Source: Verrucomicrobiota bacterium (GTDB taxonomy: Bacteria > Verrucomicrobiota > Verrucomicrobiia > Opitutales > Opitutaceae). From it: a stretch of DNA of 36,616 bases. The first letter of the stretch is position 1. The number at the start of each line of letters is the position of its first letter. The translations under genes were made by a program, and so were the position numbers. The DNA is taken from assembly GCA_023446865.1 (NCBI GenBank), contig JAEXPL010000088.1:1-36616 (forward strand). Reading direction: 5' to 3'. Shown piece after piece: positions 1 to 9,362 of this stretch. The notes beneath the pieces were generated by a model. That model worked only from the letters and a program-made list of their open reading frames with translations. It did not search any database and was not told the DNA's origin.

Positions 1-15
1 CCCCTCCCCGGCGCC

Positions 16-690
16 TCAGGAGCCGGGGGCCGCCGCGCGGGCCTCGACCGCGCTGGTGATCCGCGAAGTCTCGCGCCGCAAGGCCGATTCGGGGTCGATG
101 CCGGCCTTCCGGCACGCCGCCGCCAGTTCGAACAGCTTCCGGCCAGCCGCCGCTTCGGTGAGCCCCTCGGCCTGCTGGGCGATCGTCGGCTCGTCGAGCA
201 GACCCTCCGCCGGCAGCTTCTTCTTGTGGATCTGCTTGTAGACCTCGAGCGCGTTGAGCAGCGACGGCAGGGCCGGCGGCTGGCGCTTGAAAACACCGGC
301 CGGCGCGGGCTGCGCGCCGTTCTTCTTCTCCGTCGCCTTGATCTGCTCCCACTGCGTGATGACCTGCTCCGAGGTGTCCAGTTTCCCGGTGCCAAAGACG
401 TGGGGGTGTCGCCGGATGAGCTTGTCGTTGATCTCGCGCGCCACGGCCTCGAGATCGAACAGGCCTTTCTCCTCCGCCAACTGCGCATGGAAGACGACCT
501 GGATGAGCACGTCGCCGAGCTCCTCGCGCATGTGCTCCATGTCGAGCCGGTCGATGGTGTCGAGCAGCTCGGCACATTCCTCGATCAGGCAGACGGCCAG
601 CGACTGGTGCGTCTGCTCGATGTCCCAGGGGCAGCCGCCGGGCGCGCGCAGGCGCGCCACGGTGCGGCGAAGGTCTTCAACGGCGCTCAT
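16..690 (-). CDS. mazG: MazG-type nucleoside triphosphate pyrophosphohydrolase
   Basis: The 224-residue product matches the all-alpha NTP pyrophosphohydrolase family, which hydrolyses (d)NTPs to the monophosphate and pyrophosphate in the cytoplasm and serves house-cleaning or stress-response roles. The N-terminal domain is clear: LRAPGGCPWDIEQTHQSL near residues 14-31, then the Mg-binding helices EECAEL (about 37-42) and EELGDVL (about 56-62), followed by the family segment IRRHPHVFG. E. coli MazG is about 263 residues with two MazG domains; here the second half is shorter and lacks an obvious second EExxE/ExxD pair, so probably only the first domain is catalytic. The ATG at 690 gives a normal family N-terminus. 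It is transcribed away from the methyltransferase gene, with 132 bases between them in which no clear promoter was recognised. Confidence 0.9.
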   Translation of the reverse strand: MSAVEDLRRTVARLRAPGGCPWDIEQTHQSLAVCLIEECAELLDTIDRLDMEHMREELGDVLIQVVFHAQLAEEKGLFDLEAVAREINDKLIRRHPHVFGTGKLDTSEQVITQWEQIKATEKKNGAQPAPAGVFKRQPPALPSLLNALEVYKQIHKKKLPAEGLLDEPTIAQQAEGLTEAAAGRKLFELAAACRKAGIDPESALRRETSRITSAVEARAAAPGS

Positions 691-822
691 CGTGCCGCCA
701 GCACAACCCGCCCCCGCCTCCGGCGCACGAAAATTCCCGCGGCAACGGCCGGCCGCATCCGCCCGGTCGCGCTACGTTCCTCTTGCCCGCACTAGAACAC
801 CGCCGCGATACTCGCCCCGTCC

Positions 823-1653
823 ATGCCGCTCGCCGACACCTCCGCCGTGCAACCCAATCCGCTGATCGCCCCGCGCGACGGCATGCTGTTCGAGGACCGG
901 CGCGAGGAGTATTTCACGATCGGCCGACGTGCGCTCGAACTCATCCAGTTCTCCGGCGCCCTCTGCGACAAGCCGCACTACCCGCGCATCCTCGACCTGC
1001 CCTGCGGCCACGGCCGCGTGCTGCGCTGGCTCCGCGCCCATTACCATTACGCGCAGATCACCGCCTGCGATCTCGACGCCGACGGCGTCGACTTCTGCGC
1101 GCAGACCTTCGGCGCCACTCCCGTCGTCTCCCGACGCAACCTCGCCGAGGTTTCGTTTCCCGAGCCGTTCGACCTGATCTGGTGCGGTTCGCTTCTCACC
1201 CATCTGCCGCCGCAGGATTGGTCGGCGGTACTCGACTGTCTGGAGCGTTGGACCGCCGAGTGCGGGGTGATCGTGCTCAGCCTGCAGGGGCGTTTCTACA
1301 CCAGCCTGCTCGCCCGCGGCCGCACCGATATCGCGGAGAACATCGACAAGGCGGCGCTGATCCGCGAGTTCGCGGCGCGCGGCGTGTCGTTCCAGCGGTA
1401 CACCGAGACCCCGCAGGAGCCGTACGGCGTGACGGTGACGACGCCCGAGGTCGTCGGCCGGTGGCTGCAGACCCGGCCCAACCTGATCCTGCGCGCCTAC
1501 ATGGAGCAGGCCTGGGGAATCCAAGATGTGGTGATCCTCTACAAGAAGGCCGGGTACTTCGAGCCGCTGCCCGTGCGGGCGTTCCCCGGCGGAGGCCGGC
1601 GCCGTTACTTCTGCTCCACGACCACGATGTCGTCGGAGTGGATCGCGCAGTAG
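823..1653 (+). CDS. Class I SAM-dependent methyltransferase
   Basis: This 276-residue protein has a Rossmann-type SAM-binding region: motif [11 protein letters not shown] (residues 56-65), an acidic motif [12 protein letters not shown] near 80-90, and [17 protein letters not shown] near 115-132, the usual motif IV/post-motif order of class I methyltransferases. The acceptor substrate cannot be read from the sequence. The C-terminal third (about 185-276) carries no recognised domain. Its last 49 bases (1605-1653) are also the end of potA on the other strand, so the two genes converge without a spacer and no terminator hairpin separates them. ATG at 823 is the first in-frame ATG giving a standard N-terminus; no strong Shine-Dalgarno is visible. 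Confidence 0.8.
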   Translation: MPLADTSAVQPNPLIAPRDGMLFEDRREEYFTIGRRALELIQFSGALCDKPHYPRILDLPCGHGRVLRWLRAHYHYAQITACDLDADGVDFCAQTFGATPVVSRRNLAEVSFPEPFDLIWCGSLLTHLPPQDWSAVLDCLERWTAECGVIVLSLQGRFYTSLLARGRTDIAENIDKAALIREFAARGVSFQRYTETPQEPYGVTVTTPEVVGRWLQTRPNLILRAYMEQAWGIQDVVILYKKAGYFEPLPVRAFPGGGRRRYFCSTTTMSSEWIAQ

Positions 1654-2858
1654 ACCGTATCGCCCTTGTGCCAGGCGTGCTCGTGCGCGCTCTCGTTGGC
1701 GACCACGGCCATGAGCTGGAGGTTGTGGGCTACGCGGATGCGCAACTCGTCCATCGCTCCGCGGAAAATCTCGTTCTCGATCACGCCCTTGAAGCAGTTG
1801 TCCTTCGCCGGCTTGGTGCGGGTGATGTAGATCTTCTCGGGCCGGATCGACATGAGCGCACGGGTCGATCCTTTGCGCAACGCCGAAGCACGCACGGTCA
1901 CTTCCACACCCTCGTCCAAATGGATGTGCGCCGTCACGCCGTTGCTGGAGACGATGTCGCCATCGAGCAGGTTGGCCTCGCCGATGAAGTCGGCAGTGAA
2001 AGCACTCGCCGGTGCGTGATAAATGTCCGTCGCCGTGCCGAGCTGGTCGATCCGGCCGCGGTGAATGACCGCGATGCGGTCCGACATGATCAACGCCTCC
2101 TCCTGATCGTGGGTGACGAAGACGAAGGTGATGCCCAACTGCCGCTGGAGCTGTTTGAGCTCCAGCTGCATCGCGTGGCGCAGTTTGGCGTCGAGAGCCG
2201 AAAGCGGCTCGTCGAGCAGCAGCACCTTCGGCCGACAGACCAACGCGCGCGCCAAGGCCACGCGCTGCCGTTGCCCGCCCGAGAGCTCGTGCGGGCGGCG
2301 CTTGCCAAGGCCACCGAGCGAAACCAACGCCAAGGCCTCCTCCACCCGCTCACGGCGCTCGTCCACCGGGACGTGCCGCATCTTGAGGCCAAACGCGATG
2401 TTATCAGCGACCGAAAGGTGCGGGAAGATCGCGTAGCTCTGGAAAACCTGGTTCACGTCGCGCCGGTACGGCGGGACGCCCGAGACGTCGCGCCCTTCGA
2501 GCAGGATCTGGCCGGAGGTGGGAATCTCGAAACCGGCGAGCAGGCGCAACAGCGTCGTCTTGCCGCAGCCGGAAGGGCCGAGGAGCGTGAGGAACTCGCC
2601 CTTGCGGATCGTGAGGTCGACATTGTCGACCGCGGTCACTGGTCCGAAACTCTTGGTGACACCGCGCAGTTCGACCATCGTCTCGGTCGAGGCGGGCACG
2701 TCCACGGCCGGCGACGCCGGCAGGGGCGCGAGACGGAATTCCCATTCAAGTTGGGTGTCGGGATGATTCTGCACGGGCGTGGGGAGATTTGGCGAAGCGG
2801 CGCGCGGAGCAAGCGCACTCTCGGCGGGCGGCGGACGGCCGGAGGAATCCGCGCTCAT
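1605..2858 (-). CDS. potA: Polyamine (spermidine/putrescine) ABC transporter ATPase PotA
   Basis: ATP-binding subunit of a polyamine importer, working on the inner face of the cytoplasmic membrane. The order is complete: Walker [11 protein letters not shown]-loop [12 protein letters not shown], signature [15 protein letters not shown], Walker [13 protein letters not shown], switch His in VTHDQEEA, then a C-terminal TOBE-like domain typical of PotA/MalK-type ATPases. The 417 residues exceed the usual 360-380 because about 60 Pro/Ala-rich residues precede the normal start [11 protein letters not shown]. The ATG at 2858 overlaps the potB stop as ATGA, which supports translational coupling; an internal ATG at 2678 would give a standard-length protein but leave a gap of about 180 bases. 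It is the last gene of the potC-potD-potB-potA operon. Confidence 0.92.
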   Translation of the reverse strand: MSADSSGRPPPAESALAPRAASPNLPTPVQNHPDTQLEWEFRLAPLPASPAVDVPASTETMVELRGVTKSFGPVTAVDNVDLTIRKGEFLTLLGPSGCGKTTLLRLLAGFEIPTSGQILLEGRDVSGVPPYRRDVNQVFQSYAIFPHLSVADNIAFGLKMRHVPVDERRERVEEALALVSLGGLGKRRPHELSGGQRQRVALARALVCRPKVLLLDEPLSALDAKLRHAMQLELKQLQRQLGITFVFVTHDQEEALIMSDRIAVIHRGRIDQLGTATDIYHAPASAFTADFIGEANLLDGDIVSSNGVTAHIHLDEGVEVTVRASALRKGSTRALMSIRPEKIYITRTKPAKDNCFKGVIENEIFRGAMDELRIRVAHNLQLMAVVANESAHEHAWHKGDTVYCAIHSDDIVVVEQK

Positions 2859-3736
2859 CGCCGCTCCTCCCCGCGTCCGTGGAGGAACCAGAACGTGACC
2901 GCGAAGAGCGCAAGGAACGTGATGCCGAGCGCGGCGCCGAAGGGCCAGTCGCGCGCCTGGCCGAACTGATTCTGGATGACGTTGCCAATCATCGGCACCT
3001 TCGCGCCGCCCATCAGATCGGTGACGGCGAACATGCCGATCGAGGGCACAAAGACCAGAAGCACCCCGGCAAAGATGCCCGGCCGGGTGAGTGGGATGAT
3101 CACTTGGGTAAAGGCCCGCACCGGACCAGCTCCGAGGTCGAGTGCCGCCTCAATCATCGAGTTGTCGAGTTTCTCCGCACTGGTGAAGATCGGCAGGATC
3201 ATGAACGGCAGGTAGGTATAGACCAGGCCGAGGATCACGGCGGCGGGCGTGTAGAGGATATCGAGAGGACCGGCGAGCAGATGCATGCCTTTGAGCAGCG
3301 CGCTGACAAGTCCTTCCCCCTTCAGCAGCGAGATCCACGCATAGGTTCGGAGCAGGAAGCTGATCCAGAACGGGATCATCACGAGCAGGAGCAGCGTCGA
3401 GCGCCGGGCCGGCGGTGAACGGCCGATGAAGTAGGCCACCGGATAACCAATTACCAAACACAGCGCCGTTGTAAGCGCAGCGTACCAGAGCGAGCGCCCG
3501 AAGATGCCAAGATAGACCGGATCGAGGATTCGCGCGTAGTTCGAACCGGTGAACGAGAACACGACCTGGCCGAGTTCGTCGCGCTGGCAGAAGCTGTAGA
3601 CGAACAGGATCGCCGTGGGTAGAACGACGAAGAACAGCAGCCACAGCAACAACGGGGCGAGCAGCAACCAGCCCGTGGCACGGGGGGCGCGTCGCGCGCC
3701 GGACGAGCTGTCGGTGGAGGCTGGGACTGCGGCCAT
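2855..3736 (-). CDS. potB: Polyamine ABC transporter permease PotB
   Basis: Integral membrane permease of 293 residues. After a short polar N-terminus, TM1 is [20 protein letters not shown] (about 23-42), and about five further hydrophobic segments follow. The inner-membrane coupling (EAA) loop is visible as [18 protein letters not shown] followed by PLTRPGI, the site that docks the ATPase. Together with PotC it forms the channel fed by PotD. Its stop overlaps the potA start by four bases. A 60-base spacer holding a stem-loop separates it from potD upstream. Assignment to PotB rather than PotC rests on the longer TM1-TM2 periplasmic loop, the resemblance to the PotB/PotH group, and the presence of a second, PotC-like permease. 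Confidence 0.9.
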   Translation of the reverse strand: MAAVPASTDSSSGARRAPRATGWLLLAPLLLWLLFFVVLPTAILFVYSFCQRDELGQVVFSFTGSNYARILDPVYLGIFGRSLWYAALTTALCLVIGYPVAYFIGRSPPARRSTLLLLVMIPFWISFLLRTYAWISLLKGEGLVSALLKGMHLLAGPLDILYTPAAVILGLVYTYLPFMILPIFTSAEKLDNSMIEAALDLGAGPVRAFTQVIIPLTRPGIFAGVLLVFVPSIGMFAVTDLMGGAKVPMIGNVIQNQFGQARDWPFGAALGITFLALFAVTFWFLHGRGEERR

Positions 3737-3759
3737 TTCTCGGAGAAGCGACGCAAAGA

Positions 3760-3784
3760 CCGGGCGCCACGGGGCGACGCCCGG
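3760..3784 (-). other. Stem-loop between potD and potB
   Basis: A perfect 7-bp inverted repeat, CCGGGCG (3760-3766) and CGCCCGG (3778-3784), encloses an 11-base loop in the 60-base spacer after potD. It has no U-run on the minus strand, so it is not a classical terminator. In ABC importer operons such hairpins after the binding-protein gene often protect the upstream message and raise its level over the permease genes. That role here is inference. Confidence 0.45.
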
Positions 3785-3796
3785 CAGCAGGACGGA

Positions 3797-4828
3797 TCAG
3801 GAGCCGCCTTTCAGGTCGGTGATGAGCTTGTCCACCTGCGCGGCGGCCTTGCCGATATCCTTGAACGTGGGCAACGCCTCGACGCCCTTCGGGTAGCTCG
3901 CCGGATTGGACAGCTGCTCGGGCGTGAGGAGCTTGCAGGCCTCCGCGTTGGGATTGGTGTACGGGAACGCGTCGGAGATCAGCACGCTGATCTCGGGCCG
4001 TAGGATGAAATTGATGAACTTCTCGGCGTCGGCCTTGTGCGGCGCGCCCTTCGGGATGACGAGACTGTCGATCGAGACGTGCGATCCTTCCACCGGCAGG
4101 CGGCAGGTGAACTTCTTGTCCTCGCGATAAAGGATCGCCGCCTCGCCAGGCCAAACGATGCCGATGTCGACATCACCGTTGAGGAGCGCCGTCTTCGGGC
4201 TGTCGGAATCGAAGATCTTGATCTGCGGCAGCCACTTCGCGAGGAGCGGCCGGGCCTTGGCGATGTTCTCCGGGGTGATGGCGTTGAAGTCGAGGCCGCT
4301 GGTCTGCAAAGCCCAGGTGAGCAGCTCGCGGTTGTCGTTGAGGGTGATGATGCGGCCGGCGTACTTGCCGCTGAAAACGTCGGCAAAGCCGTTGATCGGC
4401 TCCTTCACCCGGTCGGAATTCACGACAATGCTGATCGCTCCGACCATGTAGGGCACCGTGTATTTCTGCTCCGGGTCGTGGGTCCGGTGAAGATAGGCGG
4501 GCGAGATGTTCTTGAAGTTCGGAATGTTCGCGTAATCGAGCGGCTCGAGCTTGCCCTTGGCGATCAGCGCCTCGACGACGTACTCGCTCGGCTGCACGAG
4601 ATCGAACTCGGACGCGCCACCGAGAAGCTTCGAGAGCATCTCCTCGTTGGAGGCGTAGGTCTCGTAGTTGACCTTGATGCCGGTCTCGGCCTCGAACTTG
4701 TCGAGGACGGCCTGCGGCACGTACTCGGACCAGCCGAAGAGATTGATCTCCTTCTTGGCAGCGGACAGGTCGAGGGCGGCGCCGAGGGCGAGCCCGATCG
4801 CGAGCAGGGAACTGAAGCGGTTCTTCAT
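3797..4828 (-). CDS. potD: Polyamine-binding periplasmic protein PotD
   Basis: Extracellular solute-binding protein of 343 residues, the usual PotD/PotF length. A cleavable signal peptide (MKNRFSSLLAIGLALGAALDLSA) precedes the mature start. The family opening INLFGWSEYVPQAVLDKFE, with the Trp-Ser-x-Tyr that lines the polyamine pocket, is present, as are DLVQPSEYVVEAL, VPYMVG and GIVWPGEA. It captures spermidine/putrescine-like cations in the periplasm and delivers them to PotBC. The order here is unusual: the binding-protein gene lies between the two permease genes (potC 31 bases upstream, potB 60 bases downstream). Exact ligand preference cannot be fixed from sequence alone. Confidence 0.92.
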   Translation of the reverse strand: MKNRFSSLLAIGLALGAALDLSAAKKEINLFGWSEYVPQAVLDKFEAETGIKVNYETYASNEEMLSKLLGGASEFDLVQPSEYVVEALIAKGKLEPLDYANIPNFKNISPAYLHRTHDPEQKYTVPYMVGAISIVVNSDRVKEPINGFADVFSGKYAGRIITLNDNRELLTWALQTSGLDFNAITPENIAKARPLLAKWLPQIKIFDSDSPKTALLNGDVDIGIVWPGEAAILYREDKKFTCRLPVEGSHVSIDSLVIPKGAPHKADAEKFINFILRPEISVLISDAFPYTNPNAEACKLLTPEQLSNPASYPKGVEALPTFKDIGKAAAQVDKLITDLKGGS

Positions 4829-4859
4829 TGGGTGGGTGAGACGAGGGATAGTTTGGGGC

Positions 4860-5678
4860 TCAGCGGCGGATGCGCTTCACCCATTCGGAGGCCAGCAGCA
4901 GCACGATTGTTGCCACGATGAAGATCGTCGAGAGCGCGTTGATCATCGGGTTTAGGCCGACCTTGGCCATGCCGTAGATGCGTAGCGGCAACGTGGCGGA
5001 TGCGGAGCTGGAGGTGAAATAGGTGACGATCAACTCGTCCATCGACAGCGCGAAGGCCATCAGCGCTCCGGAGATGATCGCCGGCATGAGGTACGGCACG
5101 ATCACGTGCCAGAACGCCTCCAGCGGCGTCGCGCCCAGATCGAGCGCCGCCTCCTCCAGAGACGGATCGAGACCGGCGAGCCGCGCCTGCACCGCCGCCA
5201 TCACGAACGGGAAACAGAAGGTGGTGTGGGCGATGATCACCGTGCCGTAGCCGAGGCCGATGTCGACGGTCTTGAAGAAGACGAGCAGGCTGATGCCCAT
5301 GATGATCTCCGGCACCACCATCGGGATGAAGGCCAGGGTGCTGATCGTCCGCACTCCGCGGTAGCGGTACCGGTGGAGCAACCACGCTCCGGTCGTGCCG
5401 AGCACGACAGATAGCAGCGTCGCCGCCACCGCGACGACGAGGCTGTTCTCGAGCGCTGCGAGGAGGCGGTTGTCGCGCCAGAGCATCCCGTACCACTTCA
5501 GGGTGAACCCTTCCCAGACGATGTTCAGCCGCGAGCTGTTGAATGAATACGCTACGAGAAAGAGGATCGGCGCGTAGAAGAAGAGGAGGACCGCCGCCGT
5601 CCATCCGCCGAACAAAGCGTTCACGCGGGCCATGCCGCGTGGTGGAAGGATTGCACGTGTGGGGATCGACCGACTCAT
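4860..5678 (-). CDS. potC: Polyamine ABC transporter permease PotC
   Basis: Second permease, 272 residues from the chosen ATG at 5678. TM1 is WTAAVLLFFYAPILFLVAYS; the coupling loop reads [18 protein letters not shown] followed by PYLMPAI; and the sequence ends in VKRIRR. The frame stays open to an ATG at 5750, but those extra 24 residues (Arg/Gly-rich) do not resemble the family. GAGAG stands just before the ATG at 5678. A further ATG at 5633 would give the shortest version. It is the first gene of the leftward operon, so the promoter should lie in 5679-5957, back to back with the GH74 gene. Confidence 0.9.
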   Translation of the reverse strand: MSRSIPTRAILPPRGMARVNALFGGWTAAVLLFFYAPILFLVAYSFNSSRLNIVWEGFTLKWYGMLWRDNRLLAALENSLVVAVAATLLSVVLGTTGAWLLHRYRYRGVRTISTLAFIPMVVPEIIMGISLLVFFKTVDIGLGYGTVIIAHTTFCFPFVMAAVQARLAGLDPSLEEAALDLGATPLEAFWHVIVPYLMPAIISGALMAFALSMDELIVTYFTSSSASATLPLRIYGMAKVGLNPMINALSTIFIVATIVLLLASEWVKRIRR

Positions 5679-5864
5679 CTCTCGGCGTGCAGGTCTAGAC
5701 CCGCGCGTCCGTCGTGCAAGCGGCTTTCCAGCCTGATGACTTCCGCGCATGCACGCGGGCCACCGCCCATCTGGGCCGGGAACACATCATGCGGCGGGGG
5801 GTTGCCCGAACCCGGCCCGCCCCAAGCCCCCGCACAACAGCGTCGTGAGCGGTGCCCGTCTCTC

Positions 5865-5883
5865 GATGCGGTCGCGCCGCATC
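5865..5883. promoter_or_regulatory. Palindrome in the potC / GH74 divergent intergenic region
   Basis: The 279-base gap between potC and the GH74 gene (5679-5957) holds a perfect 7-bp inverted repeat, GATGCGG (5865-5871) and CCGCATC (5877-5883), around TCGCG. Its half-site spacing suits a dimeric regulator, and it sits about 75 bases before the GH74 ATG; a hairpin in the 5' leader is the alternative. No convincing -35/-10 pair was recognised in this GC-rich gap, and nothing else in it looks coding. Confidence 0.35.
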
Positions 5884-5957
5884 CGCTTCCTAAGCGAACG
5901 CGGCCCGAGGGAGCTTGCGCCCAGAGACGAACTGCACCTTCAATCCGGATCCCCACA

Positions 5958-8900
5958 ATGTCGCCCCCGCCGACCGCCCTGCTCACCCGTGCACTCAGCC
6001 GTGTGAGCCAACTGCGCAGCCTACTCCTGCTCTGCATCGCCGGAGCCGCGCTCCGCGCCGAATCCTACTCCTGGCGCAATGCCCGCATCGACGGTGGCGG
6101 TTTTGTCACGGGCTTCGTGTTCCATCCCACTGAACCCAACCTCCTCTACGCCCGCACCGACGTGAGCGGGGCATTTCGTTGGGACCAGGTCACCCGCCAA
6201 TGGATTCCGCTCAACACCGACGTGGGCGGGCTGAACAACGAGTTCATGCTGCTGGGTGTCCTCAGCCTCGCCGTCGACCCGAGCGACCCGGACAAGCTCT
6301 ACCTCGCCTGCGGACAGTACAACTGGGACTACTCCTGGAACCCCTCGGCCATCTTTCGCTCCTCCGACCGCGGCACCACGTGGACGAAGACCGACGTCAC
6401 CTCGCTCTTCAAGATCGGCGGCAACGAGGACGGGCGCTCCTGCGGCGAACGCCTCGCCGTCGATCCCCATCTCGGCAGTACGCTCTACTACGGGACCAAC
6501 ACCGCCGGACTGTGGCGCAGCACCGATTCCGGGGTCGGCTGGAGCCGCGTCACGAGCTTCACCGCCACTCCGACCACCACCAGCTGCACCTTCGTGGTGT
6601 TCGACGGGCGATCGGGCTCCGCCCACGCGGCCACCCAGACGATCTACGTCGGCGTGAACAGCACGGTCGCCGCCAACCTCTGGCGTTCGGTCGATGGCGG
6701 CGCCACGTGGGCCGCCGTCCCCGGGCAACCGATCGGCGCGATCCCCCACCACGCGGCCCTCGCCGCCGACGGCACGCTCTACCTCGCCTACAGCAACACC
6801 CTCGGGCCTGGCGGGGCCTCCTCCGGCTCGGTCTGGAAGCTCAACACCACGACCGGCGCCTGGACGTCGATCACGCCGCCCACCGGGCAGGGAGGCTTCG
6901 CCGGCATCTCCGTATCCGCCCAGGACCCGCAGCGCGTGGTCGTCTCCACCCTCGACCGTTGGTGGCCGCGGGATGTCGTCTACCTCAGCGCCGACGGCGG
7001 CGGCAGCTGGACCGACATCCTCACGTCCCGCCCGTTCGATAGCACCCTCACCCCATGGTCCGCCTCGGCCTCCCCGCACTGGATCGGCAGCATCGCGATC
7101 GATCCCTTCGACGCCGCCCACGTGCTGTTCGGCACCGGCTACGGCATCCTCGCCTCGGACAACGCCTCCGTCGCCAACACCAGCTGGCAGTTTCGCAGCC
7201 GTGGTCTCGAGGAGACCGCCGTGCTCGGACTCGTGAGCCGCACCGAAGGCCCGATGCTCGTCAGCGCCATTGGTGACTACGATGGCTTCGCCCACGACGA
7301 CCTCGCCGTGTCGCCACCCACCGGACGCCATTCCCCCAACGGCGGCTCCAACCGCTCCCTCGATTCTGCGGGCAATGCCCCGCTCCTCCTCGTCCGCAGC
7401 TACGATGGCGGAAACCGCGGGGGGCGGAGCACCGATGGTGGCCGCACCTGGACGGCCTTCCCCACCCGGCCGGCCAACGCCGGCGCCGGGTCCGTCGCAA
7501 TCAACGCCGACGGCACCGCAATCGTCTGGTCGATGGAGAAAACCGGCGCCCAGCGCTCAGTCGACAACGGCAGCACTTGGACTCCGTGCACCGGCGCTCC
7601 CGCGAGGTCGGATGCGACCTTCGCCCCCTGCGCCGACCGTGTGACGGCAACGCGGTTCTACATCTACGATCATGTCGCCGGAAAGGTGTACTGCAGCACC
7701 GATTCAGGATCGACGTTCACCGCCGCCGCCACGGTACCCACCGGTGGAGCACCGTTGGTCGCCACCCCGGACAACGAGGGCCATCTCTGGCTCGCCTGCG
7801 GCAACTCCGGCCTGCGTCGCTCGACGAACGCCGCTCAGTCGTTCGAAGTCCTTCCGTCGGTCCAGGAGGCCTACCGGATCGGTCTCGGCAAAGCAGCGCC
7901 CGGATCCACCTACCCGGCTCTCTATCTCTGGGGAAAGGTCGACGGAATTGTCGGCGTCTTCCGCTCCGTCGACACGGGGGCAAGTTGGCTGCGGCTCAAC
8001 GACAACGCGCATCAATTCGGCTACATTGGCGTGATCGCGGGCGACGCCCGGGTGTTCGGTCGGGTTTTCCTGGGTACAGGCCAAGGCATCATCTGCCTTG
8101 AGCCGGCCGTTCCCGCCACCCCCGGGTCCCTGCCGGCCGGCTTCGCCACGCAGGACATCGGCTCCACCGGCCCCGCCGGTTCCGCCGGTGGCACCCTCGA
8201 GGCCTTCGTGCTTCGCGGGTCCGGCACCGACATCGGGGGCACCAGCGACGGGTTCCGCTTCGCCTGGCGACGAACGAGCGGCGATTGCACCGTCACGGCC
8301 CGGGTCGACACGCTGCAGGCGACCAATCTCGCCGCGAAAGCCGGCGTGATGTTGCGCGATGGCACCACCGCCTCCGCGCCTTTCGCCGCCGCCGTCCAGC
8401 TTCCCGACAACACTGTGATGCTGCTCTGGCGCGCTGTCGCGGGCGGCGCCACAACGAGCTACGGTCCCGTCGCGACCATTGATCAGCCCAAGTACGTCCG
8501 ACTGATCCGCTCCGGCGATACGTTCACGGCCGCCTATTCGACCGAGAACCTGACCTGGATCCAGGTCGGCTCACCGGTCACCATCACAATGCCCGCCGAA
8601 GTTGCAGCGGGGGTTTGCCTGACTTCGCGCAACGCCGAGACCGTGGCCGCCGCGGCGCTCAGCTCCATCAGCCTGCAGCCGGAGGCCGTCGGCATCACCT
8701 CTCCGCACACATTGCCCGCCGGCACGCTGGGGGAGCCCTACACGCTTGAGCTCGCCGCTCGCGGCGGTTTTCCCGGCTACACCTGGTCGGTCGCCGGCGG
8801 AGCACTGCCGGCGGGTTTGACGCTCTCGCCGGACGGAACGATCGCCGGCATCCTCTCCGCCGCGGGCCCAAGCGCGTGCACCCTCTCCGTCACCGATCAG

Positions 8901-9362
8901 GACGGCCACAGCGCGCAAGCCCAGTTCGCGCTGTCCGTTGCCGGCCTCGCCTACCCGTCCTGGCGCACCCAGAATTTCACCACCGCCGAGCTGGCGGACC
9001 CCGCGATCAGCGGCACCACCGCCGACCCCGATAACGACGGCATTCCCAATCTCCTCGAGTGGGCGGGCGGCACTGCGCCCAAGCAGCGCGACACTGCCCC
9101 GCCGACGACATTCGCCGTCTTCGTCGACACCGGCACCGGAGCGGAATACGCCGAACTCACCTTCCACTGGCGCATCGCCGCGGCCGGCGCCAGCTACGGC
9201 GTACAGTCCTCGACCGACCTGATCAACTGGGTCGACGAACAGCCAACGGATGCATGGCAAACCACCGCCGACAGCAACGGATTCACGGAGACCGTCCGTG
9301 CACGGGTGCCGAAAACCTCTCCGTGCCGCTTCCTCCGGTTGCTGGTCACCGCACAGAACTAG
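5958..9362 (+). CDS. Secreted modular GH74 xyloglucanase-like glycoside hydrolase
   Basis: The 1134-residue protein starts with a signal peptide (hydrophobic core LLLLCIAGAAL, likely cleavage after LRA near residue 34). Residues about 37-720 form a GH74 double beta-propeller: opening SYSWRNARIDGGGFV, FHPTEPNLLYARTDVSGAFRW with the likely general-base Asp68, and AIGDYDGFAHDD with the likely acid Asp440. About eight Asp-box repeats (SSDRGTTW, STDSGVGW, SVDGGATW and others) lie in the propellers. GH74 enzymes cleave xyloglucan and related beta-1,4-glucans. Next come a DUF1349/LamG-like beta-sandwich (about 725-907), a putative Ig domain (about 912-994) and a C-terminal region with DPDNDGIPNLLEWA typical of Verrucomicrobia-Planctomycetes secreted proteins. 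The frame is open back to 5736, but the ATG at 5958 gives the signal peptide. It is a single-gene unit. Confidence 0.87.
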   Translation: MSPPPTALLTRALSRVSQLRSLLLLCIAGAALRAESYSWRNARIDGGGFVTGFVFHPTEPNLLYARTDVSGAFRWDQVTRQWIPLNTDVGGLNNEFMLLGVLSLAVDPSDPDKLYLACGQYNWDYSWNPSAIFRSSDRGTTWTKTDVTSLFKIGGNEDGRSCGERLAVDPHLGSTLYYGTNTAGLWRSTDSGVGWSRVTSFTATPTTTSCTFVVFDGRSGSAHAATQTIYVGVNSTVAANLWRSVDGGATWAAVPGQPIGAIPHHAALAADGTLYLAYSNTLGPGGASSGSVWKLNTTTGAWTSITPPTGQGGFAGISVSAQDPQRVVVSTLDRWWPRDVVYLSADGGGSWTDILTSRPFDSTLTPWSASASPHWIGSIAIDPFDAAHVLFGTGYGILASDNASVANTSWQFRSRGLEETAVLGLVSRTEGPMLVSAIGDYDGFAHDDLAVSPPTGRHSPNGGSNRSLDSAGNAPLLLVRSYDGGNRGGRSTDGGRTWTAFPTRPANAGAGSVAINADGTAIVWSMEKTGAQRSVDNGSTWTPCTGAPARSDATFAPCADRVTATRFYIYDHVAGKVYCSTDSGSTFTAAATVPTGGAPLVATPDNEGHLWLACGNSGLRRSTNAAQSFEVLPSVQEAYRIGLGKAAPGSTYPALYLWGKVDGIVGVFRSVDTGASWLRLNDNAHQFGYIGVIAGDARVFGRVFLGTGQGIICLEPAVPATPGSLPAGFATQDIGSTGPAGSAGGTLEAFVLRGSGTDIGGTSDGFRFAWRRTSGDCTVTARVDTLQATNLAAKAGVMLRDGTTASAPFAAAVQLPDNTVMLLWRAVAGGATTSYGPVATIDQPKYVRLIRSGDTFTAAYSTENLTWIQVGSPVTITMPAEVAAGVCLTSRNAETVAAAALSSISLQPEAVGITSPHTLPAGTLGEPYTLELAARGGFPGYTWSVAGGALPAGLTLSPDGTIAGILSAAGPSACTLSVTDQDGHSAQAQFALSVAGLAYPSWRTQNFTTAELADPAISGTTADPDNDGIPNLLEWAGGTAPKQRDTAPPTTFAVFVDTGTGAEYAELTFHWRIAAAGASYGVQSSTDLINWVDEQPTDAWQTTADSNGFTETVRARVPKTSPCRFLRLLVTAQN

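Noticed and set aside
783..2969. A 728-codon plus-strand frame across the methyltransferase and potA
   Set aside because: Arg/Pro/Ala-rich shadow of two well-identified genes; no domain recognisable.
6021..7331. Long minus-strand frame inside the GH74 gene
   Set aside because: Gly/Val/Ala-rich composition of an antisense shadow; the plus strand encodes clear Asp boxes and catalytic motifs.
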